From positions 186,001-250,000 of the forward strand of contig CAXXSC010000001.1 of the NCBI GenBank assembly GCA_963668435.2: 64,000 nt of DNA. The letters are read 5' to 3'. Source of the stretch: G963668435 sp963668435 (GTDB lineage Bacteria; Latescibacterota; Latescibacteria; Latescibacterales; Latescibacteraceae). Numbering within the stretch: position 1 is the stretch's first letter; every line of letters starts with the position of its first letter. Below, piece after piece: positions 17,826 through 26,136 of this stretch. A program made the position numbers and the translations under genes. The notes below the pieces were generated by a model. It made no database searches, was not told where the DNA came from, and saw only the letters and a list, made by a program, of their open reading frames with translations.

Positions 17826-17882
17826 ACAGAACTTGTTGTCCACATTGAAATCGACTCAACAACCGTAATGCAATTGTTCTGT
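17826..17882. terminator. Possible bidirectional hairpin between convergent genes
   Basis: ACAGAAC (17826-17832) pairs with GTTCTGT (17876-17882), and an inner GTTG pairs with CAAC. The structure fills the 63-bp gap between the methyltransferase and the convergent propeller gene. The loop is long and there is no clear T-run, so it is only a candidate. Confidence 0.3.
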
Positions 17883-17885
17883 AAA

Positions 17886-19436
17886 TTACCTTATCAGTAG
17901 CATTTTGTGCGTTGTCATTCTGCCGCCGCTTTCCAGAACAGCGAAATAGATTCCCGATGACATACTCTGGCCTCTTTCATCCCTGCCGTTCCAGACAATG
18001 CTGTGATTGCCGGCGCTTATCATGCCCGCATGAAGTGTCCTGGCTTTTTGGCCCGCCGCGTTGAAGATCGCCAGTGAAATGTTCTCATTCTGCGGGATCG
18101 TGAAACTGATCGCCGTTTCGGGATTGAACGGATTCGGGCTGTTGCCGCTGATGATGATTTCGGTGGGAAGGGCCGGTTTTTCCTCAACCGCGGTAGTGCT
18201 GAGGTCGAGGGCGTAGATACTGTTCTGGCCGACAACGTAGAGCTTGTTGTCCTGTGAAATCTGCAGGTTTACGGGATAGTCCTCGTTGTAGCCGCTCATA
18301 TCGAGATAGCACCATGAACTGCCATTGAAGTGCCGTATTCCATGGCGTGCGATTGCGTAGATACTGCCGTCGGGAGCGGTTGTCATGTGCTGTGCGTATT
18401 CGATTTCGACAGCAGTAGACCAGTTATAGTTCGAACCATCCAAGGTGCCCTGTGTTTTATTGCTATCAAGAGTCAGGCCGTCGTTGGTGTCGCCGTCATT
18501 GTTAAGATCGACAAGTTCACGGGCATAGGCGGTATCACCCTCGAATTTGTATTCGAAATTTGTGTTTACAGGAAGGGTAAAACCTATTTCATGGCAATTG
18601 TCGCCATAGTTAAATGTCAAATATTCATCTCTGTTGAAGTAATACGCCACTTCGAGATTTATGATGTGGTTAAGGATTTGTTTGGCCTCGTTAACTTTCG
18701 CGCCTGTAAGCTGTTCTTCATATTTCTGCTGGTCGAATTCGCCAAGCAATGTCCAGTATTCGCCCTCAAACCGGTACATCATGGCATCAAATCCCGAGGC
18801 CCAGAGAGTATTGTCTTTTCCTGTTGTCAATGAATAATACCCGGGCATATCTGTTGATAGGTACGCTGTCCATCCACCGTTCTTGAACTCTGCGATACCT
18901 TCGTCATAGTTACACGCGTACAAGGTGTTGTCAGGGCCCGCTGTCATGCTCGATATCATAGTGAGATTTATGCCGTCGGCATCGGTATGGAGCGCCCATG
19001 CGCTGTCTTTGTGCTGGAGCAGGCCCATGGCGTTGCAGGAAAACCAGACAGAACCGTCAGCGCATGTCAGGCTTCCATTGATATAGCCCTCACCAAGATC
19101 GAGTCCATGCTCGACTGTAGTCCATTCGTCGCCGTCAAACTTCTTGATGACGCCGCCGTGTAAACCCGCCCACACAACACCTTTATTGTCGATACAGATT
19201 GTTGCGACAAGGTCAGCGAGCAGGCTGATATTGTCGCCGATTTCATAAAGTGTATGGGTGTTGTCGTGCAAATCCCAGCGTATGACACCCTCGGCTGCTG
19301 CGGCCCACAGGATATCGCCATCGATCACCAGATCACTGACAGTATAATCGCCGGTGAGTAGTGTCCAGTCCTCAGCGGCGGCGTTTCCACACAAAGTGAG
19401 GATAAGAAACAGCGAACATAGAATGATACGAAACAT
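17886..19436 (-). CDS. Secreted beta-propeller protein with C-terminal FlgD-like sorting domain
   Basis: The protein has a clear signal peptide (MFRIILCSLFLILTLCGNAAA). A series of roughly 40-residue repeats follows, of the type xxDGxxWxxxxxxG (DILWAAAAEGVIRWD, GVVWAGLHGGVIKKFDG, GSVWFSCNAMGL), as in the two-component-regulator propeller family. The last 80 residues are a FlgD-Ig-like sorting domain: NPFNPETAISFTIPQ, then SGNHSIVWNGRD-like, and the end SSGIYFAVLESGG with a basic tail. Such domains mark cargo for type IX-like export and surface attachment. Insertions around residues 240-330 lie between blades. The ligand is unknown. A GGGAGG site precedes the ATG. Confidence 0.8.
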   Translation of the reverse strand: MFRIILCSLFLILTLCGNAAAEDWTLLTGDYTVSDLVIDGDILWAAAAEGVIRWDLHDNTHTLYEIGDNISLLADLVATICIDNKGVVWAGLHGGVIKKFDGDEWTTVEHGLDLGEGYINGSLTCADGSVWFSCNAMGLLQHKDSAWALHTDADGINLTMISSMTAGPDNTLYACNYDEGIAEFKNGGWTAYLSTDMPGYYSLTTGKDNTLWASGFDAMMYRFEGEYWTLLGEFDQQKYEEQLTGAKVNEAKQILNHIINLEVAYYFNRDEYLTFNYGDNCHEIGFTLPVNTNFEYKFEGDTAYARELVDLNNDGDTNDGLTLDSNKTQGTLDGSNYNWSTAVEIEYAQHMTTAPDGSIYAIARHGIRHFNGSSWCYLDMSGYNEDYPVNLQISQDNKLYVVGQNSIYALDLSTTAVEEKPALPTEIIISGNSPNPFNPETAISFTIPQNENISLAIFNAAGQKARTLHAGMISAGNHSIVWNGRDERGQSMSSGIYFAVLESGGRMTTHKMLLIR

Positions 19437-19477
19437 ACAGCACCTCCCGTCTTCATGAATGATGTTTTATAATCGGT

Positions 19478-20443
19478 TTATTTCTCCCGTAATTTCGGAC
19501 TGAATTTGCCGGACAGTTTCTGCCGGACTGTATACAATGATTCGAGCATGAGGTAGATGACAGCAGCCTGGAGCCCTGTAAAAATGCGAACGTTATTAGT
19601 TGCATGACGTAACAATTCGTACATAATGAGTCTGAGAGAAAATGAAAATATAACTTCGCCTGAGAATATAGGGATGGCTGTATATACAAGCATACCGCAA
19701 ATATACCATGCTGTAGATGCAGCCAGGAGTGTTATGAGGCGTATTCTCGGAGTGTCGAACCAGTAAAGCCAGCCGAATACCGACAACATTGTTATGATGA
19801 GATACGAAATTCCTAAAGACCCCATAAAATCGAACTGCTGATAAACCTGATAGTCCATGAGAAGCCGGACTATTCTTGCGTGAAAGATGAGCAGCAGCAC
19901 ATTGATCAATACGAGTATGTAGGGATTTAATGTGCTGAACCAGTAATCCCGGCCTTTTTCGAGACCTGTTTTCCATGTTCGGAGTGTCGCAAAAAAAAGA
20001 ATGGATGTCAGTATCGCGGGAATTACTTTATATGCCATAATACCGACATAATCGGGGAATATGAGCTCGCCTTTCGCCATCAGGAGCGTGAGTTTCACAA
20101 ATGTGACCTCGAAAAGGAAAGGCCCGAGATGTATGAAGAGGATTGTCGCGGCGAAGACTGCGGCCAGTTTCCTGAAAAACGAGACACCCGGTGCAATATC
20201 CTCAACGTCCTGGAACAGCGAGGCAATCACCGCAGGATCACCGAAATGCTCGCGGACAAGAATAAGCGCGTCCTCCTCGCTGATCATTTCGCTGCCGTCG
20301 AGATAGCCGCTGAGCTTGTCCTCCATGTGGCTTAAGAGTTCCGCGCGAATCTCGTCATCGAGCTGCTGTGACACCGATATCTTCTGACTGAGCTGTTCAA
20401 GCTTTTTCCGTGTTGTTTCACCAATACTTGCAGACATTGCCAC
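19478..20443 (-). CDS. HAAS-domain integral membrane protein (paralogue 2)
   Basis: Residues 1-90 form a HAAS/permease-prefix type domain: a helical bundle with ELLSHMEDKLSGYLDGSEMI and EDALILVREHFGDPAVIASL. About six or seven hydrophobic segments follow (for example KLAAVFAATILFIHLGPFLF and YLIITMLSVFGWLYW). It is a paralogue of the next gene upstream (20456-21421) with the same length (321 residues) and architecture. HAAS proteins are typically encoded with PadR repressors, as here, and are thought to sense or signal at the membrane. The exact function is unknown. A GGGGAGGTGG site precedes the ATG. Confidence 0.75.
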   Translation of the reverse strand: MAMSASIGETTRKKLEQLSQKISVSQQLDDEIRAELLSHMEDKLSGYLDGSEMISEEDALILVREHFGDPAVIASLFQDVEDIAPGVSFFRKLAAVFAATILFIHLGPFLFEVTFVKLTLLMAKGELIFPDYVGIMAYKVIPAILTSILFFATLRTWKTGLEKGRDYWFSTLNPYILVLINVLLLIFHARIVRLLMDYQVYQQFDFMGSLGISYLIITMLSVFGWLYWFDTPRIRLITLLAASTAWYICGMLVYTAIPIFSGEVIFSFSLRLIMYELLRHATNNVRIFTGLQAAVIYLMLESLYTVRQKLSGKFSPKLREK

Positions 20444-20455
20444 CTCCCCGTACCG

Positions 20456-21421
20456 TTATTTCACAGCTGCCGTGATCTTCCTTGCATTTTGCCTGTTTCT
20501 GAGCTCGAGCAGCCCCGCGAGGACAAGGTAAACCAGAACTGCCATCAGACCGTATTGTATTGTACGGGCCATCATGGCATTCTGAAGACCGATCAGATGG
20601 TATAACGCGTCGCTCATGAATGAGTCAGGCAAGGTTGGCCTTGCCTGATCGGGCATTGTCTTGAATTTAATATAAAACATGGTGAGGCTGTAAAAGGCGT
20701 GGTAGAAAGCCTCGGCGAAAAACCAGAGCAGGGCTCCTGAAAGTAATGACTTAATACGCTTTGCACCGCTGTCGAACCAGTACATCCAGAGAAGGCAGGT
20801 GAATGGCGGCAAGGTTTCATACATGACTTTCAGATACAGATGGGTGCCTTGGAAACGCAGGCCATGATAGAAAACGAGTGAACTGAGGATGACCAAACCA
20901 AGTGCTGAAAGGGCGAGTTTATCCGCCCGCATTTTTATGAACCACGGCTGTGCGCCTTCTTTCAATTCTGTTTTCCAGCGTTTGAGATGTGAGAAAAGCA
21001 GGAAATACAGCAGAACAACTGGAATCAATGTCGGCAGCATAATCAGCAGTGAAATCTGATCGTGTGAATCGAAGAGTAACACCGAAAACGCGTTGATCAG
21101 TATGGTGATTCCATACACGACCGGAATGGTTGTCATGAATACCGCCGCCATTTTACGCCATAACGAGATCTGGATTTCCATATCTTCCGCCTCCCTGTAG
21201 AGATTTCCGATGTGTTCCGGTGTGCCGAAATGCTCGCGGACAAGTGTGAGCGCATCGTCTTCCGTGATCGTTTCCGCGCCGTGGAGATAGCCCGAGAGTT
21301 TGAATTCCATATGGGCGAAAAGCTCTTTTTGCTGCCCTCTGGCAAGCCCGTTCTGTTTTGCGATCTCTTTCGAAAGCACAGTGAGCTTTTTCAGCAGGTC
21401 GTTGCCAATTGTCTCAGACAC
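20456..21421 (-). CDS. HAAS-domain integral membrane protein (paralogue 1)
   Basis: The N-terminal helical domain (ELFAHMEFKLSGYLHGAETI, EDALTLVREHFGTPEHIGNL) is clearly related to that of the neighbouring paralogue. It is followed by several membrane helices (VFMTTIPVVYGITILINAF, ALGLVILSSLVFYHGL, YGLMAVLVYLVLAGLLEL). Its first 8 bases overlap the padR stop region, so padR and the two HAAS genes form one leftward operon. Tandem duplication is the likely origin of the pair. No transporter ATPase is nearby; the function is unknown beyond the domain assignment. Confidence 0.75.
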   Translation of the reverse strand: MSETIGNDLLKKLTVLSKEIAKQNGLARGQQKELFAHMEFKLSGYLHGAETITEDDALTLVREHFGTPEHIGNLYREAEDMEIQISLWRKMAAVFMTTIPVVYGITILINAFSVLLFDSHDQISLLIMLPTLIPVVLLYFLLFSHLKRWKTELKEGAQPWFIKMRADKLALSALGLVILSSLVFYHGLRFQGTHLYLKVMYETLPPFTCLLWMYWFDSGAKRIKSLLSGALLWFFAEAFYHAFYSLTMFYIKFKTMPDQARPTLPDSFMSDALYHLIGLQNAMMARTIQYGLMAVLVYLVLAGLLELRNRQNARKITAAVK

Positions 21422-21761
21422 CCCAGGCCTCCGATCGTTTCATGACCAGTGAAAAAAAACCACTCCATTCGCGGGCGCCCTCAGTCATTGCCTCGCGGCC
21501 TTTCACCGTGATATAGTAGTATTTGCGTTTTTTCCCATTGTCGGCGGTTTCCCACTGAGAGCGGAGGATGCCCTCCTTCTCCAGTTTCCTGAGCACTGGA
21601 TAGATCGTGCCCTCCTGCCAGGTATAGACATCGCCAGCCATCTCGTTGATGCTTTTGACAATCTCATACCCGTAATTCGGCTTATCCGCCAGCACGGAAA
21701 GAATGAGCATCGAGGTGGATGCGCCCACCAGTTCCTTGTTGATATTCATTGCGGCCTCCAT
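21414..21761 (-). CDS. PadR-family transcriptional regulator
   Basis: This 115-residue winged-helix protein has the PadR signature: LILSVLADKPNYGYEIVKSI in the recognition region, then WQEGTIYPVLRKLEKEGIL and the wing with KRKYYYITVKGREAM. PadR repressors release DNA on ligand binding or by membrane signals. It is the first gene of an operon with two HAAS membrane proteins. A palindrome lies exactly within its own promoter, consistent with autorepression. Confidence 0.92.
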   Translation of the reverse strand: MEAAMNINKELVGASTSMLILSVLADKPNYGYEIVKSINEMAGDVYTWQEGTIYPVLRKLEKEGILRSQWETADNGKKRKYYYITVKGREAMTEGAREWSGFFSLVMKRSEAWGV

Positions 21762-21780
21762 ACTGTTAACTTCTCAGTAT

Positions 21781-21809
21781 ATGGTACTGTGATCTTCACA
21801 GTATGTCAA
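21781..21809 (-). promoter_or_regulatory. padR operon promoter with palindromic operator in the spacer
   Basis: Read on the minus strand, TTGACA (21804-21809) and TACCAT (21781-21786) are 17 bases apart. A perfect 8-bp inverted repeat, TACTGTGA-N3-TCACAGTA (21785-21803), fills the spacer. A repressor bound here would block RNA polymerase. The obvious candidate is the PadR protein encoded 20 bases downstream. Confidence 0.72.
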
Positions 21810-21897
21810 GAGCTTTTTCGGAAAGGTTTTTTTTCTGCTGATGGAATATCATGGATGAAATCTGTGAATGGGGGTATATGTGTTTTTCGGTAAAAAC

Positions 21898-23007
21898 TTA
21901 GGAATTCTTGGTTTTAGACGCTTTTTCCGCGAGGGTGAGGATGAGGGCGGCGTTCAGGATCAGTGAGGTGGAAATGTACCGCGATTGGCCGTTATCGAAC
22001 CCGATGAGACCGTCACGGTCACGGCTATGATTGTCGATAGCTATCTCGGCATTTTTGTGGAGACGGAAACCACTGTCGCTTTCGTGCGGCGAAATGCTGA
22101 TCAGGTGCGAGGTCCACTTTTTGATTTTCGATACTGTCAGCATATCCGCTGCCGCGTTCGAGCTTGCGGAACTGTATATAACGCAGTCGCCGGGGGTGAT
22201 GTTGTCGGTTCCAATAGACGACTGCGGCCGGTATTCGAGAAAGTCAGGCAGGGTTGCTGTCTGAAGTGCAGATTCTATGAATGACCCGTTTCCCGTGGCA
22301 TACACGTGACCACCCATATCGATGCATTCGCTGATGAGAGCTGCGGCGCTGTTCAGGCTGTCTCCGGACTCGATGATTTGTTCGATACTGTCGGCAACAG
22401 TATTCAGGACCTGCATTGCCAAGGATGGTTTCGACAAGTCAGTCAACCCGATACCGCCTGAGCGGTGGTAACATTCCGCCGCGATTGCGCTGATGATCGA
22501 GAGCAGGACCGGCGGCTCAAAAGAAAACGTGTCATGTCCTTGAATGTGTGGGGGGATAGCAACAGCGGAACCGTTATTGTCGGAGGCTTCGCCGATCCAG
22601 ACTGTCTTGATGCCGTTTTCGATAGCGTGTCTGCTGACACTGTCCATTGTCAGGCACATGAGTGTGTCTTCGGGTGAGAGTGTTTCTGCCATTTCTTTCG
22701 AGCGCAGCGGAATGAACAACGGGGGGAGCAATGCTGTGGGATCGGTGATGAACGCACTGTATTGTGATTGCGCGTCATAGAAAAAACAGCGTTTTCGGGC
22801 TATGACCGTATCGGCGAACAGGTTGGCGGCGTCACGGATTGAATCGCTCTCGTCAGTGACAACGTCTCGCAATGCCTTGACGCAGTTGTCCAATATGCCG
22901 GTGTCATGAGGCATTTCCCTCTTGCCGCAGGCTGCGAATAATAAAGAGCCTGCGGCAGCCGAGGCGAGTTCGAGAATTCTGCGTCGTGTTCTAGACTTTT
23001 GCATCAT
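21898..23007 (-). CDS. Exported protein with two SIS (phosphosugar-binding) domains, probable lipoprotein
   Basis: The N-terminus has a twin-arginine-like signal (RTRRRILELASAAAGSL) ending in a lipobox (LFAAC, Cys at about residue 27). The rest has a repeated SIS-type pattern: a first unit with FADTVIARKRCFFYD, and a second with ECIDMGGHVYATGNGSFIESAL followed by GDCVIYSSASSNAAADMLTVS. SIS domains bind phosphosugars and are usually cytoplasmic, so export of one is unusual. The catalytic role is unknown. Single gene, divergent from the epimerase at 23183. Confidence 0.65.
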   Translation of the reverse strand: MMQKSRTRRRILELASAAAGSLLFAACGKREMPHDTGILDNCVKALRDVVTDESDSIRDAANLFADTVIARKRCFFYDAQSQYSAFITDPTALLPPLFIPLRSKEMAETLSPEDTLMCLTMDSVSRHAIENGIKTVWIGEASDNNGSAVAIPPHIQGHDTFSFEPPVLLSIISAIAAECYHRSGGIGLTDLSKPSLAMQVLNTVADSIEQIIESGDSLNSAAALISECIDMGGHVYATGNGSFIESALQTATLPDFLEYRPQSSIGTDNITPGDCVIYSSASSNAAADMLTVSKIKKWTSHLISISPHESDSGFRLHKNAEIAIDNHSRDRDGLIGFDNGQSRYISTSLILNAALILTLAEKASKTKNS

Positions 23008-23115
23008 GATCGATCCCGTTTACGTTCAGTGGCTTATACTGGTAATCTACACTGCCGGACCCGCCGGGAAAAGGGCTTTCTGTTCTCTCGCGGACTGAGG
23101 TGCGCCATAATACCG

Positions 23116-23144
23116 TTGAATGACCGAAGTGAATGTACTATATT
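23116..23144 (+). promoter_or_regulatory. Probable promoter of the epimerase operon
   Basis: TTGAAT (23116-23121) and TATATT (23139-23144) are 17 bases apart, 39 bases before the epimerase ATG. It lies in the divergent gap between the SIS gene and the epimerase. Confidence 0.5.
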
Positions 23145-23182
23145 GATAGAAAATCGGAAAAACGGCAAACAGTGAGGCGTTC

Positions 23183-24130
23183 ATGCGATTTCTTGTGACC
23201 GGCGGTGCTGGTTTTATCGGTTCGAATATTGTCGAAACCCTGCTTGGCAGGGGCTACGAAGTGACAGTGCTTGACAACCTTTCCACGGGCAAAAAGAAAC
23301 ACATTGACGAGTTCAGCGATAACCCGTCATTCACGTTCATCGAGGGCTCTGTTACCGATCCTACGATCTGCGCAAGGGCTTGTGAGGGTATGGACTATGT
23401 CTTCCATGAGGCTGCGTATATCAGTGTGCCCGGCTCGGTTGAGGATCCCGTTCATACTCACGAAACCAACGTGACCGGAACGACTAATATGTTTCTCGCG
23501 GCCCGTGATGCCGGGGTGAAACGCGTTGTCTGGGCCTCCTCGACCTCTGTTTACGGCAACTCGGATGTGCTGCCGAATGTCGAGACCATGCCGCTTCGCC
23601 CGCTGTCCCCATATGCATCCTCTAAAGCTGCTGGCGAAATGTTTGCCTGTGCATTCAGTGAGGTCTATGACATATCGATTGTCAGTCTCCGTTATTACAA
23701 TGTTTTCGGCAAGCGTCAGGATCCGTTCTCTCTGTATGCGGCGGTGATCCCCATCTTTGTCTCGAAACTGCTCAAGGGCGAGCGGCCGATCATTTATGGT
23801 GATGGCGAACAGACCCGCGATTTCGTGTTTATCGAGAACATTGTCGATGCGAATATTCGCGCTGCTCTCGATGCGAAACCGGAGGCCTCGGGACGGGCGT
23901 TCAATATCGGCTGCGGCGAGCGCATCACCATCAACGAGCTGTTCAATATCATTGCGGAAGAGCTCGGAAGCGATCTGACACCGGACTACCGTGATGCCCG
24001 GGTCGGCGATGTTCGTGATTCGGTGGCAGATATCTCGGCGGCGAAAGCGGGATTTGGCTATGATCCGGCAATCAATGTCCGTGAGGGGCTCCACAAATCG
24101 ATAGGCTGGTACCGGGAGAATCTTGTCTGA
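23183..24130 (+). CDS. NAD-dependent UDP-sugar 4-epimerase (extended SDR)
   Basis: This 315-residue extended SDR shows the NAD-binding GGAGFIGSN at the N-terminus, DNLSTGKKKHI next to it, the catalytic serine and tyrosine (SSTSVYGN, then YASSK), and the downstream RYYNVFGKRQDP block. That set is typical of UDP-glucose or UDP-N-acetylglucosamine 4-epimerases of the WbpP/GalE group. It would supply nucleotide sugars for surface polysaccharide. The exact substrate is uncertain. Its TGA overlaps the ATG of the next gene by one base (TGATG). Confidence 0.88.
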   Translation: MRFLVTGGAGFIGSNIVETLLGRGYEVTVLDNLSTGKKKHIDEFSDNPSFTFIEGSVTDPTICARACEGMDYVFHEAAYISVPGSVEDPVHTHETNVTGTTNMFLAARDAGVKRVVWASSTSVYGNSDVLPNVETMPLRPLSPYASSKAAGEMFACAFSEVYDISIVSLRYYNVFGKRQDPFSLYAAVIPIFVSKLLKGERPIIYGDGEQTRDFVFIENIVDANIRAALDAKPEASGRAFNIGCGERITINELFNIIAEELGSDLTPDYRDARVGDVRDSVADISAAKAGFGYDPAINVREGLHKSIGWYRENLV

Positions 24131-25563
24131 TGTTTAAACGTTTTATCGCTGTGTTGTGTGCCTGCTGTATTGCGGCAGGGCTTCTGGTTTCCTGCTCTAA
24201 GGAGCCGCTTGAGGTGCTTTCCGTGGTCGATGAGGACCAGGGGCGGATGATCCGCCTTTCCGGTGAGAAAACGAAGCCTGCAAATTTTTACGATGCCGAT
24301 TTCCTTGTCCTCGGCGGCGGGCTCGGCGGGATAGCCGCGGCGCTTTCAATCTGCTCGTCCGGCCGGACCGTGGTCCTGGTCGAGGAGTCGGACCGGATAG
24401 CGGGCTGTTTTGACCAGCCGGACACCACACTTTTCAGCGACAACAGTTTAATTGAGAGCTCAGGGGCCTCGCGCTCTTACCAGGAATTTCGAAAAGGTAT
24501 CAGGGAATGGTATAAAGAGAAGAAGGAACAGCCGCCGGAGTTGTTCTCCGAACTGTTCAGCGGTATCGCCGAATTCGAGTCGGACCAGTTCTGTTTCGAG
24601 ACCGAGGCGGCACTTAAAGTTATCAACGATATGATGGCCTCGAATATCAAGCGCGGTAAACTGACCGTGATCAAACGCCATAAAATAGCCAAGGTGGTGA
24701 CTTTCAGCAGCCGTATCGCCTCGCTTCACGCTATCGATATGGACAATCTCGTTGTCAGCCAGTTCACCGGCTGGATGATTGTGGATGCCACCCGTTCGGG
24801 TTATCTGATGCCCATTGCGGGTATCGATTTTAATCATGGTAGGGAAAGCTCCCGCGATACGGGCGAAAAACTCGCACCGGTCAGTATCGGTTCCCATGAA
24901 CCTTTGCGCTACCTCCATTGTACGCCGCCCGATGATGACAGCGGTGTGGCAGTCTGCGATATCAGCGAGTCTTCGCAGCCCTCGACTGAATTCATGGTCG
25001 AGATTCCTGTTTACCGGTATCCGCGGCGCATGAAAGGATTTTACCGAATATCAGAACAGGATATCCTGAAATCATATCACGAAGGGCCGCGAGGTAAGTT
25101 TTTTCGTGACTCGGTCGGGATCGGTTTTTATCCTGTCATGTTGGACGAGCCGGACGGCGGCAGACATGTCGCGGAAACAGTACCATTCCAGGTGCCGCTG
25201 TCAGCGCTTATTCCCGAACGTTTCGCTAATTACATCGCTGGAGGCAGAATCCTCTCGTCGACATTTGTGGCCTCGAAAGCCTATATGAGCCCCTCTGTCG
25301 AGTGGACGATAGGCGAGGCGGCAGGTGAGGCGGCGGCCTATTGCGCAGGCTATAAAATCAATACCCACGACCTGCTTCAGACCCCCGAACATGTACGCGG
25401 CCTTCAGGACTGGCTTGTTACGAAACGGGGAGTTCCTATCTACTGGTATGACGATGTCACACCGAGCGATCCTGATTTTGCCGAGGCACAGCTCCGTCCT
25501 TTCGACGAAAGCGGTTACAACGAGGCGCAGACAACACTTCATTATCATAAAGAAAAACAATAA
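24130..25563 (+). CDS. Exported FAD-dependent oxidoreductase, probable lipoprotein
   Basis: The signal peptide ends in a lipobox (GLLVSC, Cys at residue 22). After about 30 residues the Rossmann motif LVLGGGLGGIAAALSI and the ADP-binding VVLVEES strand follow, placing it in the FAD_oxidored family. The C-terminal segment with NYIAGGRILSSTFVASKAYM and IGEAAGEAAAY is the FAD-binding closing region of that family. Flavoenzymes of this family are often found in genomes rich in carbohydrate-active genes, and some are exported. The substrate is unknown. It is co-transcribed with the epimerase and DUF4416 gene. Confidence 0.78.
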   Translation: MFKRFIAVLCACCIAAGLLVSCSKEPLEVLSVVDEDQGRMIRLSGEKTKPANFYDADFLVLGGGLGGIAAALSICSSGRTVVLVEESDRIAGCFDQPDTTLFSDNSLIESSGASRSYQEFRKGIREWYKEKKEQPPELFSELFSGIAEFESDQFCFETEAALKVINDMMASNIKRGKLTVIKRHKIAKVVTFSSRIASLHAIDMDNLVVSQFTGWMIVDATRSGYLMPIAGIDFNHGRESSRDTGEKLAPVSIGSHEPLRYLHCTPPDDDSGVAVCDISESSQPSTEFMVEIPVYRYPRRMKGFYRISEQDILKSYHEGPRGKFFRDSVGIGFYPVMLDEPDGGRHVAETVPFQVPLSALIPERFANYIAGGRILSSTFVASKAYMSPSVEWTIGEAAGEAAAYCAGYKINTHDLLQTPEHVRGLQDWLVTKRGVPIYWYDDVTPSDPDFAEAQLRPFDESGYNEAQTTLHYHKEKQ

Positions 25564-25566
25564 AAT

Positions 25567-26136
25567 GTGCTGGTGGCTGTCATGGGCAGTGTAGGTACAG
25601 TGTATCCCGCCGCTCAGGTGGCAGGTGTGTTTTACCGGGACAAGGATGTTTACAGGCAGGTACTTGAAATCCTGACTGAGCGTTTTAGCCCACTTGTGCT
25701 TGACAGCGGCGAGTTCGATTTCACTATGACCGAGTATTATGAGCGGGAAATGGGTGCCGGACTGAAAAAGCGTTTCCTCTGTTTCGAGCAGCCCGCCGAT
25801 CTCGATAATTTCCCTGAGGTCAAGCTTTTCACCAACAATCTCGAACGTCAATTCGCAGTTGATACCGAATACGGTTTTGACCGTCGTATCAATATCGATC
25901 CCGGCTATCTCACGTTACCGAAACTCGTACTGGCCTCGACAAAGAATTTCCATCACCGCATTTATATCGGCAAAGGAATATATGCCGAAGTTACGCTACG
26001 GTATTATCGCGGTGCCTTCATCCCATTGGAAACAACTTTCCCCGACTACAAGACTTCGCTTGCGATTGACTTTTTTACCCGGGTCAGGGACTATGTGCAA
26101 AGGAATAAAGCAAAATGGACATCAGTCAGCGAATAG
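25567..26136 (+). CDS. DUF4416 family protein
   Basis: This 189-residue protein matches DUF4416 in length and pattern: a start like GSVGTVYPAAQVAGVFYRD, the block YYEREMGAGLKKRFLCFE, the ELDRIINIDPGYL-type segment (RRINIDPGYLTLPKLVLAST), and YYRGAFIPLETTFPDY. The family has no known biochemical function. It starts at a GTG and overlaps ligA by 22 bases, which points to coupled expression with the DNA ligase. Confidence 0.8.
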   Translation: MLVAVMGSVGTVYPAAQVAGVFYRDKDVYRQVLEILTERFSPLVLDSGEFDFTMTEYYEREMGAGLKKRFLCFEQPADLDNFPEVKLFTNNLERQFAVDTEYGFDRRINIDPGYLTLPKLVLASTKNFHHRIYIGKGIYAEVTLRYYRGAFIPLETTFPDYKTSLAIDFFTRVRDYVQRNKAKWTSVSE

